Origin: Fidelibacterota bacterium
GTDB taxonomy: Bacteria > Marinisomatota > Marinisomatia > Marinisomatales > UBA1611
NCBI GenBank assembly: GCA_002718285.1
Contig: PBAR01000022.1
Location: 46,136-62,230, forward strand
Length of the DNA: 16,095 bases
Reading direction: 5' to 3'
The translations under genes and the position numbers were made by a program. The notes under the pieces are model-generated. The model searched no databases. It was not told the DNA's origin and saw only the letters and a list, made by a program, of their open reading frames with translations. Of the stretch, positions 8,401-15,923 are shown one piece after another (positions within the stretch are counted from its first letter, which is position 1; every line of letters starts with the position of its first letter).

Positions 8401-11400
8401 GTGAAGGAGTCTGGGGAGGCAATGCAGTGGTTGATGATTGCGGAGTATGTAATGGAGGAAATATATCATGCACAGGATGCACGGATGCTTATGCAGATAA
8501 CTATGATTCAACGGCGATCATTAATCATGGATGTTATTATCCGGACAATGGAGAGTATAGTCTCAGTTTTGACGGGGTGAACGATTATATTGACATTAGC
8601 GGAGTTTCTGATGATCTTGACGGTGACACTACCTTCAGTATCTTTTTCTCAGCAAATCCTAAGACCGCTTCCTTTCCAGAAGGTACGAGTTATGTTTTTT
8701 CTATCAATGGCAGTAGTGGTGGAAATGTAAATATTTTGCTTCTTGGTTTAAATCGAAACGGTAGTTTATCCATTCATGGGCCAAACTCTACAGAATTTAC
8801 TTCTACCGCAAGTATAGTAGATAATAACTGGTATAATATAGCATATACTCGCAATGGGAGTTTAGGAACACTATATCTGGACGGTGTTGAATTGGGAACA
8901 CATACGGTTATCTATTCATTGAGCAGTAGTGATTATTGGAGCATTGGACAGGAATTTGACGGCACAAGTGTTACAAATGAATATGTAGGACATATAGATA
9001 ATGTTTCCGTTTGGGACCGCGCTCTGAGTGAGCAGGAGATACAAAATAATACATCCGGTACCTTATCAGGAAATGAAGATGGATTAAGGGGATACTGGAT
9101 TTTTAACAATGGTTCCGATACAATAGCCTACGACCACTCAGGAAATGCAAACCATGGTAATATTCTTGGTGCGACCTGGTCTATGTACGGATGTACCGAT
9201 CCGTATGCAGGCAACTATGATTCTACAGCAACTATGGATGACGGCAGCTGCGCAGGATACCCGGACAATGGAGGATATTCCCTTCAATTTGACGGGACGG
9301 ATGATTACGTGCAGACCGGTCTTTATTTAAACAATCTTCCCTATACTGTTAAGTGTACTTTTAAAGCAGATGCCAACTCGGGCGAACAGTCTATTGTGGA
9401 CACCGATATTGCTGGAAGCTATGGGAATTCTATCATTCTAGGATATGGAAATGGTGACAATACTATTGATGTTCAATATCATAATGGTTCGTACAATTCG
9501 CCTTTCCAATACCAGGCCGATACATGGTATGATGTTGTGGCAACTTTTGAAGAAGGAATGGTCAAATTATATGTAGACGGGTTGTATGTTGGTAGCAAAA
9601 CTTACTCTCAGAGTAACCCCGATGGTTCAGCTGTACGTTTCGGCAGGCATAATGCAGGTGATTCTCAATGGTTTGGAGGTAATATAGATAATGTGGCAAT
9701 ATGGGGAACCGCTCTTGATTCATTGGAGATCAATTCCCTTTTTAATTCAAATAATAATATTGATTTATTATCGGATTTTGATAATTATTCGTCTGCAAAT
9801 TTTCTGGAGGGATACTGGAAATTTAATACAGGTATGGATACGGTTCTCTATGATCACTCAGGCAATGCGAATCACGGTGATATTATCGGTGCATCCTGGA
9901 ATGTCTCTTTGACTCATGTTCCTGATGATAATTTTGAGCAGACTCTGATTGACCTGGGTTACGATGATGTTTTGGATGATTATGTTGTGACAGATAGTAT
10001 TATCAGTGTTACCTATTTAGATGTTAATAATGATTCAATCAGTGATCTTACAGGTATTGAAGATTTCGCATCATTAACCACACTGACATGTGTAGGCAAT
10101 GAATTGACCAGCCTGGATATGAGCGGCAATCCTGCATTAATACACCTGAACTGTTATGCTAATAGTTTGACCAATCTGAATGTAAGCAATAATCCACTTT
10201 TAGAATTTTTATGGTGCCAAAATAATCAATTAAACAGTTTGGATGTTAGCAATAATACGCTAGTAACCGAATTGATGTGTCATTCAAACAGGCTGAATAT
10301 CTTGGATTTGACTACCAATACGGTATTGGAAATCCTAAGATGTGACGGCAATCAATTCACAGCATTGGATTTAAGTAATAATACTGCGTTAAAGTGGATA
10401 TGGTGTCAAGGGAATCAACTAACGACCCTTGACTTTAGTAACAATATTGCAATGGAAACGATTAGATGTGATAATAACAATTTAAGCAGTATCAATATAT
10501 TCAACAATCCAGCTCTAACAACGTTGCAATGTTATTCCAACCAATTGACAACTTTGGATGTGAGCCAGAATACAGAATTAACGGAACTACGATGTAATAC
10601 TAATCAACTGGACAGTCTGGATGTTAGCAATAATACATCATTGACCTATTTGCATGCAGGAAGTAATAACCTGACTAGTGTAGATGTGAGCCAGAATACA
10701 GAATTAACATCACTGTATGTTGGATTTAATTCACTTGAAAACCTGGATGTGAGTTTGAATACAGCGTTAAGGGTATTGAAATGCGGTTCTAATCAATTAC
10801 AAACTCTGGATGTAAGTATGAATACAGCACTTGAAAACCTTGATTTATGGGCTAATCAAATACAGACTCTGGATGTGAGTGCGAATACAGCCTTAACGAA
10901 TTTGAAGTGTGCTTCCAATCCGTTGACCTATTTAAATATTAGAAATGGAGTTACGGATCAGGTAACAAATTTTAATGCTACAAATACTCATCTTTCCTGT
11001 ATCGAAACACTAAATCCTGATTATGCGACCGCAAACTGGACAAGTGCAAATGGCAATATCGATACGCTTGTCACATTTTCCTTTCTCTGCGGATCTCAAA
11101 ACCAGAATGTATGGCACATATCTTCTACAACCGGATCCGATGGAAATGGAAGAGGTACGTTTGAGAGTCCGTTTTCCACAATTCAAATGGGAATCAATAT
11201 TGCAGATGAAGGAAATACCGTTTCTGTGATGGAAGGAAGATATGTAGAGAATATTGATTTTACCGGTAAAAGTATCAGGGTTAATGGTTCTGGTCCAGAG
11301 TTAACTGTGATTGACGGAGATTCAACCGGCAGTGTAGTTGTAATGGACAGCGGAGAAGATTCAACGACAGTTTTGAGCGGGTTTACTATCACAAACGGCG

Positions 11401-13925
11401 CTTCTAACTATGGTGCCGGACTATACATTAAAAATGGAGCTTCTCCAATCCTGGAAGACCTAAGAATCTCATCGAATCATGCAAACACCGCAGGGGCAGG
11501 AATGTATGTATGGAACGATGCTAAGGTTCATATCAGGAACATGCACATCTACGATAATGAAGCTGGTGGATCAGGAGGGGGTATCCTTATCGGATCTGAA
11601 TCTGAACTAACAATCTCTGATGCTCACATTTATGATAACACTTCAGGTAACAGCGGAGGCGGAATGATGATCGGTGCAACTAGCACTGTTACTGTTGAGC
11701 ATGCGGTAATTGTTGGAAATAGCGCTTTGAAAGGTGGTGGGATAGCTTCAAAAACTGGTTCATCAACATTTCATCACGCAACAGTTTCAGATAATAGCGC
11801 TTCCGGGGAAGGGAACGGGATTTACTTACGATTGAATGCGGAAATGGTAATTCATAATTCCATAGTGACTGCAAATGACAGCGATGTAGTATTTATTGAT
11901 GATAGTTTAAGTACACTGGATATTTCTTATTCTAATATAGAAGGCGGATGGCCGGGTGAAGGAAATATCGATGCCGATCCGCTGTTTTGTGATCCGGAAA
12001 GTGGAGACTATCATTTAGCGGTTAACTCGTCTTCTGTGGGAGCAGGGCAGGATGGATATGATATGGGAGCTTCCGGCGTAGGATGCGATGTAATAAACGA
12101 TGCTCCTGTTGCCTATGATGCAGATGTCTTTACTGATGAAAATACGCCAGTAACCATTACTCTGAACGGTGATGATATAAATGGGGATTATTTTACATTT
12201 GAGGTTGTTGAAGAGCCGGGGAATGGAAATCTTTCCAGCCACGGACAGTATTTAAATTTTGACGGAGTGGATGATTACGTAGAAATACCTTCTGCATCTT
12301 TTGGAGGGCTTTTCTCTATTCAGGCATGGGTATACACTACTGATATTTACCAGAACTGGCAAAGAATTATTGATTTTGGCAACGGTAGTTCAGATAATAA
12401 TATTGTACTGGGTTTTATTGGAAACGAAGGTAGAATGTTTTTTGAATCTTATGATGGCAATCGTACAGAGAAATTGATAACAGATGCTTTATTTCCTCAA
12501 AATCAATGGGTTCATGTTGTCGCAATAAATGATGCTGATGGAAATGCATCGATTTACTGGAATGGAGAGTTAAAAGCTGAAGGAGTTATTTTCCCGATAC
12601 GGCCTGTTCTTCGTAATAATCAATATATAGGTCGGAGTAACTGGTCTCACGATTCTTATTTTGTAGGTAAAATGAAAAATATTGCTATTTGGAATGATAC
12701 TTTAACCGTGGAATCAATAACAACATTGTTTAACGATGGCAACGGTGTAGATGCATCAGTGAACACAGGCGGCTACAGTTCATCCGATGATTTGGTTGCG
12801 TATTGGGAATTTAATGAAGGTACCGGTACCATCCTTTCTGATGATGCTTCAAATGGCTATGATGGAACTATTGATGGTGCTTCCTGGTCGGATCCAAGTT
12901 TTGTATATACCCCCAATCAGTATTTTTTCGGAACGGATATGTTCAAATTTGTGGCAAGAGATATGTACGATGTTTCAAATATTGCCACGGTGGATTTAAC
13001 GGTTAATGAAGTGATATTGGAAGAAGAGATACCTGATATATTGACAATTAATGATATACCTGGAGATCAGGGTGGCTGGGTTTATCTTGAGTTTGAATCA
13101 TCAGTTCATGATAACGGAGGAAGTCAGGGCGCCTACACGTTTGAACGTTTAGACGGCACTGAGTGGATTTCTTTACACTCCATAGATGCATATGGTAACG
13201 ATCGATATACTACGGAAGCTCGCACGCGGTTTGACTCTACAAGTGTGAATAACGCAGTTACAAGTTTCCGGGTTATAGGAAACTTCCAGTATGGTGTATT
13301 TGAGAGTGACCCTGTTGAAGGATATTCAGTGGACAATATTGCTCCTGCCGTTCCAGGCGGATTAATTGCCCAATTGGATGCAGGTATGGTTAATCTGGAA
13401 TGGAGCCCTGCGGAAGATGATGATTTTTCTTATTTCCAGATTTTTAGAGAAATGAGTGAAAACTTTATCCCTGCTGACGGAAATATGATCGGTGAGAGTG
13501 CTGTCCCTTCATGGACAGATTCGTTAACTGCCATGGGATCCTATTATTATAAGGTGAATGCCGTGGATGCAAATGAGAATGAAAGTGCCCCTTCTGAACC
13601 GGTAAACGTTGCTGTATTAAGTCTAGAAGATCTTCTCGGTCTACCGGAAGTGTATTCACTTCACCAGAACTATCCGAATCCGTTTAATCCGGTAACAAGG
13701 ATACGCTACGATCTTCCGGAAGATGGAATGGTAACTATCAATATATATGATGTTATGGGACGTAATATAAAGTCATTAATTAATAATCATCAAATCGCCG
13801 GTTATCGCTCCATACGCTGGGATGCAACAAATAATCTTGGTGAGCCGGTATCAGCTGGAATGTATATTTATATGATTCAGGCTGGAAAATTCAGGCAGAC
13901 AAAGAAAATGATTTTGTTAAAATAG
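5433..13925 (+). CDS. Giant secreted mosaic surface protein (FG-GAP, LRR, LamG, beta-helix, Fn3, sorting tail)
   Basis: This is a 2,830-aa exported protein, probably a cell-surface adhesin or glycan-binding protein. No catalytic motif was seen. Modules in order: signal peptide (about 1-20); seven FG-GAP/VCBS repeats with DxDGDGDxD calcium loops (about 50-395), fitting a seven-bladed propeller; a VPDDNFEQ cap (406-457) and 14 LRRs of 21 aa (458-751); GCMD...DDGSC cysteine motif (797-817); an unassigned domain (about 845-990) flanked by DCxGxW/CGxC cysteine stretches; GCTD motif (1015) and LamG-like domain (1042-1249); a second GCTD motif (1253) and LamG (1282-1489); a second cap (1496) and 14 LRRs (1548 on); right-handed beta-helix (about 1894-2218) with GGG turns; a cadherin-like domain (2222 on) split by a third LamG (about 2272-2485); an Fn3-like module (about 2528-2635); Fn3 (2636-2729); and a FlgD-like type IX sorting tail (2741-2830) with NYPNPFNP and a KKMILLK end. 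It appears monocistronic, with its own terminator. Confidence 0.93.
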   Translation: MKQFSASSAVFLFMSILISETGQPDGNYDPEIKISTFSERSVYSRNTYTLDTAFTTHVISTTEDGARSVNTVDMDGDGDLDILSATYDGKSISWFENTGSGNFSNGTVIFTEANSGMMCVEVADLDGDGNMDAISLGNDLVWHKNDGNENFTADTINSTLLQGRFVEAVDLDEDGDMDLLSASCDDILSWYENDGTGNFTTHTISNGLQDCLYSVRAGDMDGDGDLDVVAVSYTDGNLVLYTNDGSENFTSNTISTELKLARALHLADMDGDGDMDPVGISHNSSGFGGVYWFKNNNSGQNFTKESIDTTLFYSWAVYAADMDGDGDMDVLSGESEEDIIIFHENDGNENFTNRYLTSTADKPRSVHAADVDGDGDLDVLSASAYDDKIAWYEQSGVGVLNNYTYVPDDNFEQALIDLGYDNIMDNYVSTDSISGITHLYVDSMAINDLTGIEDFTALTVLGCWYNQLSTLDVSNNTSLAYLHVGNNQLTTLDVSQNIELTILYVGYNSLTALDVSTNTALSVLGCWSNQLTNLDVSNNTSLTKLQCQNNQLTDLDVTNNTGLVHLNCNNNQLTTLDVGQNTALTHLNCGVNNITTIDLSNNAELITLYGNNNTLTTLDISSNLSIQWIYCYNNQLTTLDVSTNTALTKLHCYSNELTSLNLTGATALTSLNVYNNDLTVLNVTNNTELSSLICRTNQLASLDLSNNANLTDLRCQENILTSIDVSANTGLTRLWIQNNQLTGLDLSANTALTELQCMDNTSLYCIQVTDSSQAAQNWSNDISDWMTFSEDCLTLPGCMDPTSCNYNPGAMVDDGSCTDFVDCAGNCAGTYAVNNCGSCVDTVDVPIQLNGSPPYTSNYTLLADGSLEVPVVWPFPELDGAGNITEVIFRSDWWNKRPKDMEILYGETVIASWTHPSSGCSDGLNDYIENGLSSNCSVSTPSFSTGILNQEVDFDNADSLSLRVVSAWNTHGIYFNGAWVIDGDYCIQDCEGVWGGNAVVDDCGVCNGGNISCTGCTDAYADNYDSTAIINHGCYYPDNGEYSLSFDGVNDYIDISGVSDDLDGDTTFSIFFSANPKTASFPEGTSYVFSINGSSGGNVNILLLGLNRNGSLSIHGPNSTEFTSTASIVDNNWYNIAYTRNGSLGTLYLDGVELGTHTVIYSLSSSDYWSIGQEFDGTSVTNEYVGHIDNVSVWDRALSEQEIQNNTSGTLSGNEDGLRGYWIFNNGSDTIAYDHSGNANHGNILGATWSMYGCTDPYAGNYDSTATMDDGSCAGYPDNGGYSLQFDGTDDYVQTGLYLNNLPYTVKCTFKADANSGEQSIVDTDIAGSYGNSIILGYGNGDNTIDVQYHNGSYNSPFQYQADTWYDVVATFEEGMVKLYVDGLYVGSKTYSQSNPDGSAVRFGRHNAGDSQWFGGNIDNVAIWGTALDSLEINSLFNSNNNIDLLSDFDNYSSANFLEGYWKFNTGMDTVLYDHSGNANHGDIIGASWNVSLTHVPDDNFEQTLIDLGYDDVLDDYVVTDSIISVTYLDVNNDSISDLTGIEDFASLTTLTCVGNELTSLDMSGNPALIHLNCYANSLTNLNVSNNPLLEFLWCQNNQLNSLDVSNNTLVTELMCHSNRLNILDLTTNTVLEILRCDGNQFTALDLSNNTALKWIWCQGNQLTTLDFSNNIAMETIRCDNNNLSSINIFNNPALTTLQCYSNQLTTLDVSQNTELTELRCNTNQLDSLDVSNNTSLTYLHAGSNNLTSVDVSQNTELTSLYVGFNSLENLDVSLNTALRVLKCGSNQLQTLDVSMNTALENLDLWANQIQTLDVSANTALTNLKCASNPLTYLNIRNGVTDQVTNFNATNTHLSCIETLNPDYATANWTSANGNIDTLVTFSFLCGSQNQNVWHISSTTGSDGNGRGTFESPFSTIQMGINIADEGNTVSVMEGRYVENIDFTGKSIRVNGSGPELTVIDGDSTGSVVVMDSGEDSTTVLSGFTITNGASNYGAGLYIKNGASPILEDLRISSNHANTAGAGMYVWNDAKVHIRNMHIYDNEAGGSGGGILIGSESELTISDAHIYDNTSGNSGGGMMIGATSTVTVEHAVIVGNSALKGGGIASKTGSSTFHHATVSDNSASGEGNGIYLRLNAEMVIHNSIVTANDSDVVFIDDSLSTLDISYSNIEGGWPGEGNIDADPLFCDPESGDYHLAVNSSSVGAGQDGYDMGASGVGCDVINDAPVAYDADVFTDENTPVTITLNGDDINGDYFTFEVVEEPGNGNLSSHGQYLNFDGVDDYVEIPSASFGGLFSIQAWVYTTDIYQNWQRIIDFGNGSSDNNIVLGFIGNEGRMFFESYDGNRTEKLITDALFPQNQWVHVVAINDADGNASIYWNGELKAEGVIFPIRPVLRNNQYIGRSNWSHDSYFVGKMKNIAIWNDTLTVESITTLFNDGNGVDASVNTGGYSSSDDLVAYWEFNEGTGTILSDDASNGYDGTIDGASWSDPSFVYTPNQYFFGTDMFKFVARDMYDVSNIATVDLTVNEVILEEEIPDILTINDIPGDQGGWVYLEFESSVHDNGGSQGAYTFERLDGTEWISLHSIDAYGNDRYTTEARTRFDSTSVNNAVTSFRVIGNFQYGVFESDPVEGYSVDNIAPAVPGGLIAQLDAGMVNLEWSPAEDDDFSYFQIFREMSENFIPADGNMIGESAVPSWTDSLTAMGSYYYKVNAVDANENESAPSEPVNVAVLSLEDLLGLPEVYSLHQNYPNPFNPVTRIRYDLPEDGMVTINIYDVMGRNIKSLINNHQIAGYRSIRWDATNNLGEPVSAGMYIYMIQAGKFRQTKKMILLK
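5592..6620 (+). repeat. Seven FG-GAP/VCBS coding repeats (beta-propeller)
   Basis: Seven calcium-loop motifs of the form DxDGDGDxD occur about every 50 residues; the first starts at 5649 and the last at 6540. Each is preceded by an A-x-D strand and followed by a 'xWxENxGxxNFT' stretch. The third is slightly altered (DLDEDGDMD) and the second ends in GNMD. Seven is the number needed to close an integrin-alpha-like propeller, so the domain looks complete. Confidence 0.85.
6804..7685 (+). repeat. Leucine-rich repeat block 1: 14 in-register 63-bp coding units
   Basis: Fourteen consecutive 21-residue units, without insertions or deletions, follow the pattern LTxLxCxxNQLTTLDVSxNTx. A truncated fifteenth begins at 7686 and runs into a cap containing a Cys. 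Some stretches are identical at DNA level: one 24-base string occurs at 6891, 7143 and 7332, spaced by 252 and 189 bases (4 and 3 units). This suggests duplication or gene conversion within the block. Confidence 0.9.
10074..10955 (+). repeat. Leucine-rich repeat block 2: 14 in-register 63-bp coding units
   Basis: A second array has the same 21-residue period: thirteen regular units from 10074 to 10892 and a fourteenth, more divergent one from 10893. It is preceded by the same cap type as block 1 (from 9918). A 26-base string is identical at 10557 and 10683, exactly two units apart. Block 2 has more variation in the non-leucine positions than block 1. Confidence 0.88.
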
Positions 13926-13934
13926 TTACCGTAC

Positions 13935-13966
13935 AAAAAATGCCCCGGTCACCCGGGGTTTTTTTT
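13935..13966 (+). terminator. Intrinsic terminator after the giant surface gene
   Basis: The perfect stem CCCCGG (13943-13948) / CCGGGG (13953-13958) has a TCAC loop, and eight T follow. It is preceded by six A, so it could also act in the reverse direction. It lies ten to forty bases after the stop codon of the giant gene and isolates it from the lipoprotein gene. Confidence 0.93.
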
Positions 13967-13991
13967 GTGGAATGATATTTAATTTTGATAA

Positions 13992-14285
13992 ATGAACAGA
14001 TTTCTATCGATACTGATTTTCATTGGAACAATTATCTGGAATTGTGATAGCCGCGAACCTGCTCCAGGTGATTGCGGCGGTCATGACAGTTGGGTCACAT
14101 TTGATAATCAGGGAGGTTTTGCATTTCTTGATAGTTGCGGGGTGTGTGATGATGATCCGTCAAATGACTGCATAAAAGACTGTTCCGGTCAGTGGGGAGG
14201 TGGGAATATCTGCGGATGCACCGATAGCTCTGCAACTAACTATTCAAATACTGCTACCTATGATGATGGAAACTGTGAATACTAA
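13992..14285 (+). CDS. Small cysteine-rich lipoprotein with GCTD...DDGNC motif
   Basis: A 97-aa predicted exported protein of unknown function. The first 18 residues form a signal peptide of lipoprotein type: basic start MNR, hydrophobic LSILIFIGTII, then WNC with Cys18 as the likely lipid-attachment residue. Asn at -1 is not the usual Gly/Ala/Ser, so lipidation is probable rather than certain. The mature part carries nine further cysteines, including CGVC, DCSGQWGG and, at the end (about 75-95), the motif GCTDxxATNYxxxAxYDDGNC. The same two motif types, DCxGxWGG and GCTD...DDGSC, occur in the giant protein just upstream. They are common in secreted proteins of this lineage, where their role is not known to me. 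No strong ribosome-binding site is visible. A terminator separates it from the gene before. Confidence 0.8.
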   Translation: MNRFLSILIFIGTIIWNCDSREPAPGDCGGHDSWVTFDNQGGFAFLDSCGVCDDDPSNDCIKDCSGQWGGGNICGCTDSSATNYSNTATYDDGNCEY

Positions 14286-14415
14286 AACTCGTCTATATTC
14301 TATTATTGCAGTCTTCATGAAATCAGGTTCTTTGTCATATAATGCTTTCCGAAAATATTTTATTTGTGAATATAGGTATAAATTTTAGTACCATAAATAA
14401 AAATAGGGAGTATTT

Positions 14416-14781
14416 ATGAATTTACAATTGATTTTTCGAATTGCCGGAGGGATCATGTTGATAAACGGATTAAGTTTTATTATCATCACTGATACATTTC
14501 TAGGGATGACCGGTATGGATGTTACTCCACCACTGGTAACGATGGCGCAGGCTATGGGAACATCGCTCATTGCGATTGGTATACTGGCAGTTCGCACACC
14601 CGATATTGCTGGTGAAGCTATATATGATTACGGGCAATTATTCGGGGTAATAAGTGTTTTATGGGTATTGCTTATTGGATATCACGCTGCAACAGGACAG
14701 GCATCCGGTCCTCCCGTATACGGAAACCTGCTAATTAATATCGTTCTTGCAGGATCGTTTTTCGTATTCAGTAAAAAGTAA
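14416..14781 (+). CDS. Four-helix inner-membrane protein of unknown function
   Basis: This 121-aa protein has four predicted transmembrane segments at about 5-27, 40-60, 72-92 and 101-119. The loop between the second and third contains a short polar stretch, RTPDIAGEAIYDYG. I do not recognise the family. The overall plan resembles small four-helix membrane proteins often annotated only as hypothetical. The start is supported by AGGGAG six bases before the ATG. It is preceded by about 130 bases of AT-rich DNA with TATAAA-like sequence near 14380, so it may have its own promoter. Function cannot be inferred from the neighbours. Confidence 0.8.
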   Translation: MNLQLIFRIAGGIMLINGLSFIIITDTFLGMTGMDVTPPLVTMAQAMGTSLIAIGILAVRTPDIAGEAIYDYGQLFGVISVLWVLLIGYHAATGQASGPPVYGNLLINIVLAGSFFVFSKK

Positions 14782-14785
14782 TACA

Positions 14786-14911
14786 TTATCCCGCCCCCCA
14801 CTTTTTGAAGGGCTTCACAGTTACCTGAATCCAAAAGATGGCTTCATAGTAAGGGTTGGGATATTCCTTTAAAAATTGTTTTATCCTTGCATAAGTAAAA
14901 TACAAAAAGGA
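14786..14911 (-). pseudogene. Protein-like minus-strand remnant, possible C-terminal gene fragment
   Basis: Between stops at 14912-14914 and 14786-14788, the minus strand encodes 41 residues that read like the end of a real protein. A helix-like stretch 'YARIKQFLKEYPNPYYEAIF' runs on into WIQVTVKPFKKWGAG and TAA. The GC content is higher than in the surrounding spacer. There is no ATG in frame; only a TTG at 14905 without a ribosome-binding site is available. A short ATG frame nearby is in another phase. It may be the decayed tail of a lost gene, a tiny gene using a rare start, or chance. It runs convergently into the gene ending at 14781. Confidence 0.3.
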
Positions 14912-14964
14912 TCATGGTTTTTATGTTTATAGGATGAATTGTAGATTAGTATGCAAGAATTATT

Positions 14965-15624
14965 ATGAAAAAAATATTTTTATATTTTATTTCGATCAGT
15001 TATCTGCTGTTTGGGCAAAATTCAAGCAACAACAATACTCCTGATCCTTTATCTGAGACACCGTTGTATCCGATTCCATCAGAAATGACCTTTGAAGAAT
15101 ATCGGGATATGAATAGAAGACTTTCGCAGGCCTTTCTATGGTCATCTATTCCTATACCGGGCATTACTCATTATTATGCTGGAGAAAAGAAAAAAGCAAA
15201 AAGATTATTCTATATCGGTATGGGCGGTTTAGCATGTATTGTGGGAGGTGCACTATCCATGGATGAAGGTACCTGGCCGGAATACAATTCAAATATTCAT
15301 GTTATTCATAATCAGGGAACCGATAATGAAAAATGGTATGAGAGGATACCAACGCGGATGGAAGGTGACATTATACATTATGAACTAAAAGAAATCCGGA
15401 AGGAACAGGATGAAGGTGGAGGAGGATTAATATTTCTGGGTATTGCTGTAATTGTCGGTGATTTAATTTATGATAGACTGAAAGGTTTCAGATTAATTGA
15501 AGAAAAAAGGGACAGAGTTCGTTATAAATACGGACAACAGATTAAATATTCATATATACCGACTCTTTATTTATCAGGCGGTCAATATCAAATTGGAATG
15601 AAATTTTCTTTGGGTCTATATTAG
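14965..15624 (+). CDS. Exported envelope protein of unknown function
   Basis: A 219-aa protein with an N-terminal signal peptide (MKKIFLYFISISYLLFGQ, cleavage probably near residue 17-18). A conserved-looking block, 'RRLSQAFLWSSIPIPGITHY' (about 52-71), leads into a hydrophobic segment LFYIGMGGLACIVGGALSM (about 81-99). A second hydrophobic segment, GGGLIFLGIAVIVGDLIYD, is at about 153-171. The block 'SIPIPGITHYYAGEKKKAKR' resembles the 'PGxGQxYxGxxxKA' element of DUF5683-like membrane proteins of Bacteroidota-type bacteria. That is a weak resemblance from memory. The C-terminal part alternates polar and aromatic residues and ends in Tyr, as outer-membrane strands often do. The ribosome-binding site is weak. 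A terminator-like hairpin follows. Confidence 0.78.
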   Translation: MKKIFLYFISISYLLFGQNSSNNNTPDPLSETPLYPIPSEMTFEEYRDMNRRLSQAFLWSSIPIPGITHYYAGEKKKAKRLFYIGMGGLACIVGGALSMDEGTWPEYNSNIHVIHNQGTDNEKWYERIPTRMEGDIIHYELKEIRKEQDEGGGGLIFLGIAVIVGDLIYDRLKGFRLIEEKRDRVRYKYGQQIKYSYIPTLYLSGGQYQIGMKFSLGLY

Positions 15625-15641
15625 TGAAATAAATATTAATT

Positions 15642-15666
15642 AAACTCCTGTTAGCCGGGGTTTTTT
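15642..15666 (+). terminator. Probable intrinsic terminator after the exported protein
   Basis: AAACTCC (15642-15648) can pair with GGGGTTT (15657-15663) over seven bp with one G.U, around an 8-base loop, and the T run reaches 15666. The stem is weak, but position and T-tract fit the end of the gene that stops at 15624. Confidence 0.6.
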
Positions 15667-15673
15667 AATTTTT

Positions 15674-15690
15674 ATATGGTGGGTAGATTT
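15674..15690 (+). repeat. 17-bp direct repeat, copy 1 (upstream of the mini membrane protein)
   Basis: The sequence ATATGGTGGGTAGATTT lies 5-21 bases before the ATG at 15695. A copy with a single difference occurs at 15924-15940, before the next gene. The GGTGGG part could double as a poorly placed ribosome-binding site here. Confidence 0.5.
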
Positions 15691-15694
15691 GATA

Positions 15695-15886
15695 ATGAAA
15701 GAATTCATTTCAGATGAAAATTTCTATGAGATACAGCAGTTCAGGCAAATATGGATTTGGGTCATTATTCTATTGGTATTGATTACACTTGTGGGTCCCA
15801 TTCTAATTTGGGCAGTATCCATATTGGTAAGTTTTATATTAATTTCAACTGGTATTGGTTTTATTTTACTGTTCTGGGTGAAGTAA
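15695..15886 (+). CDS. Two-helix mini membrane protein
   Basis: A 63-aa protein: a polar, charged N terminus (MKEFISDENFYEIQQFRQ) followed by two predicted transmembrane segments, about 19-36 and 40-60, separated by a very short turn. The family is unknown. I chose the ATG at 15695; the frame extends two codons further to a TTG at 15689 with no better ribosome-binding site. It sits between a terminator and the NYN-domain gene. The segment before it shares a 17-bp repeat with the leader of that gene, which hints at common control. Small hydrophobic frames in AT-rich DNA can arise by chance, so this is moderate. Confidence 0.5.
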   Translation: MKEFISDENFYEIQQFRQIWIWVIILLVLITLVGPILIWAVSILVSFILISTGIGFILLFWVK

Positions 15887-15923
15887 CTTACAAACTCTTG
15901 AGACACGATGTTTTTTGTTTAAA

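Noticed and set aside
6804..10955. Tandem repeats as a CRISPR-like array
   Set aside because: The 63-bp periodicity is coding, in frame, and gives 21-residue leucine-rich repeats. There are no constant repeats separated by unique spacers.
14951..14968. Five-codon upstream frame (MQELL) overlapping the ATG at 14965 as ATGA
   Set aside because: Looks like a translational-coupling leader, but such tiny frames are frequent by chance and there is no ribosome-binding site for it.
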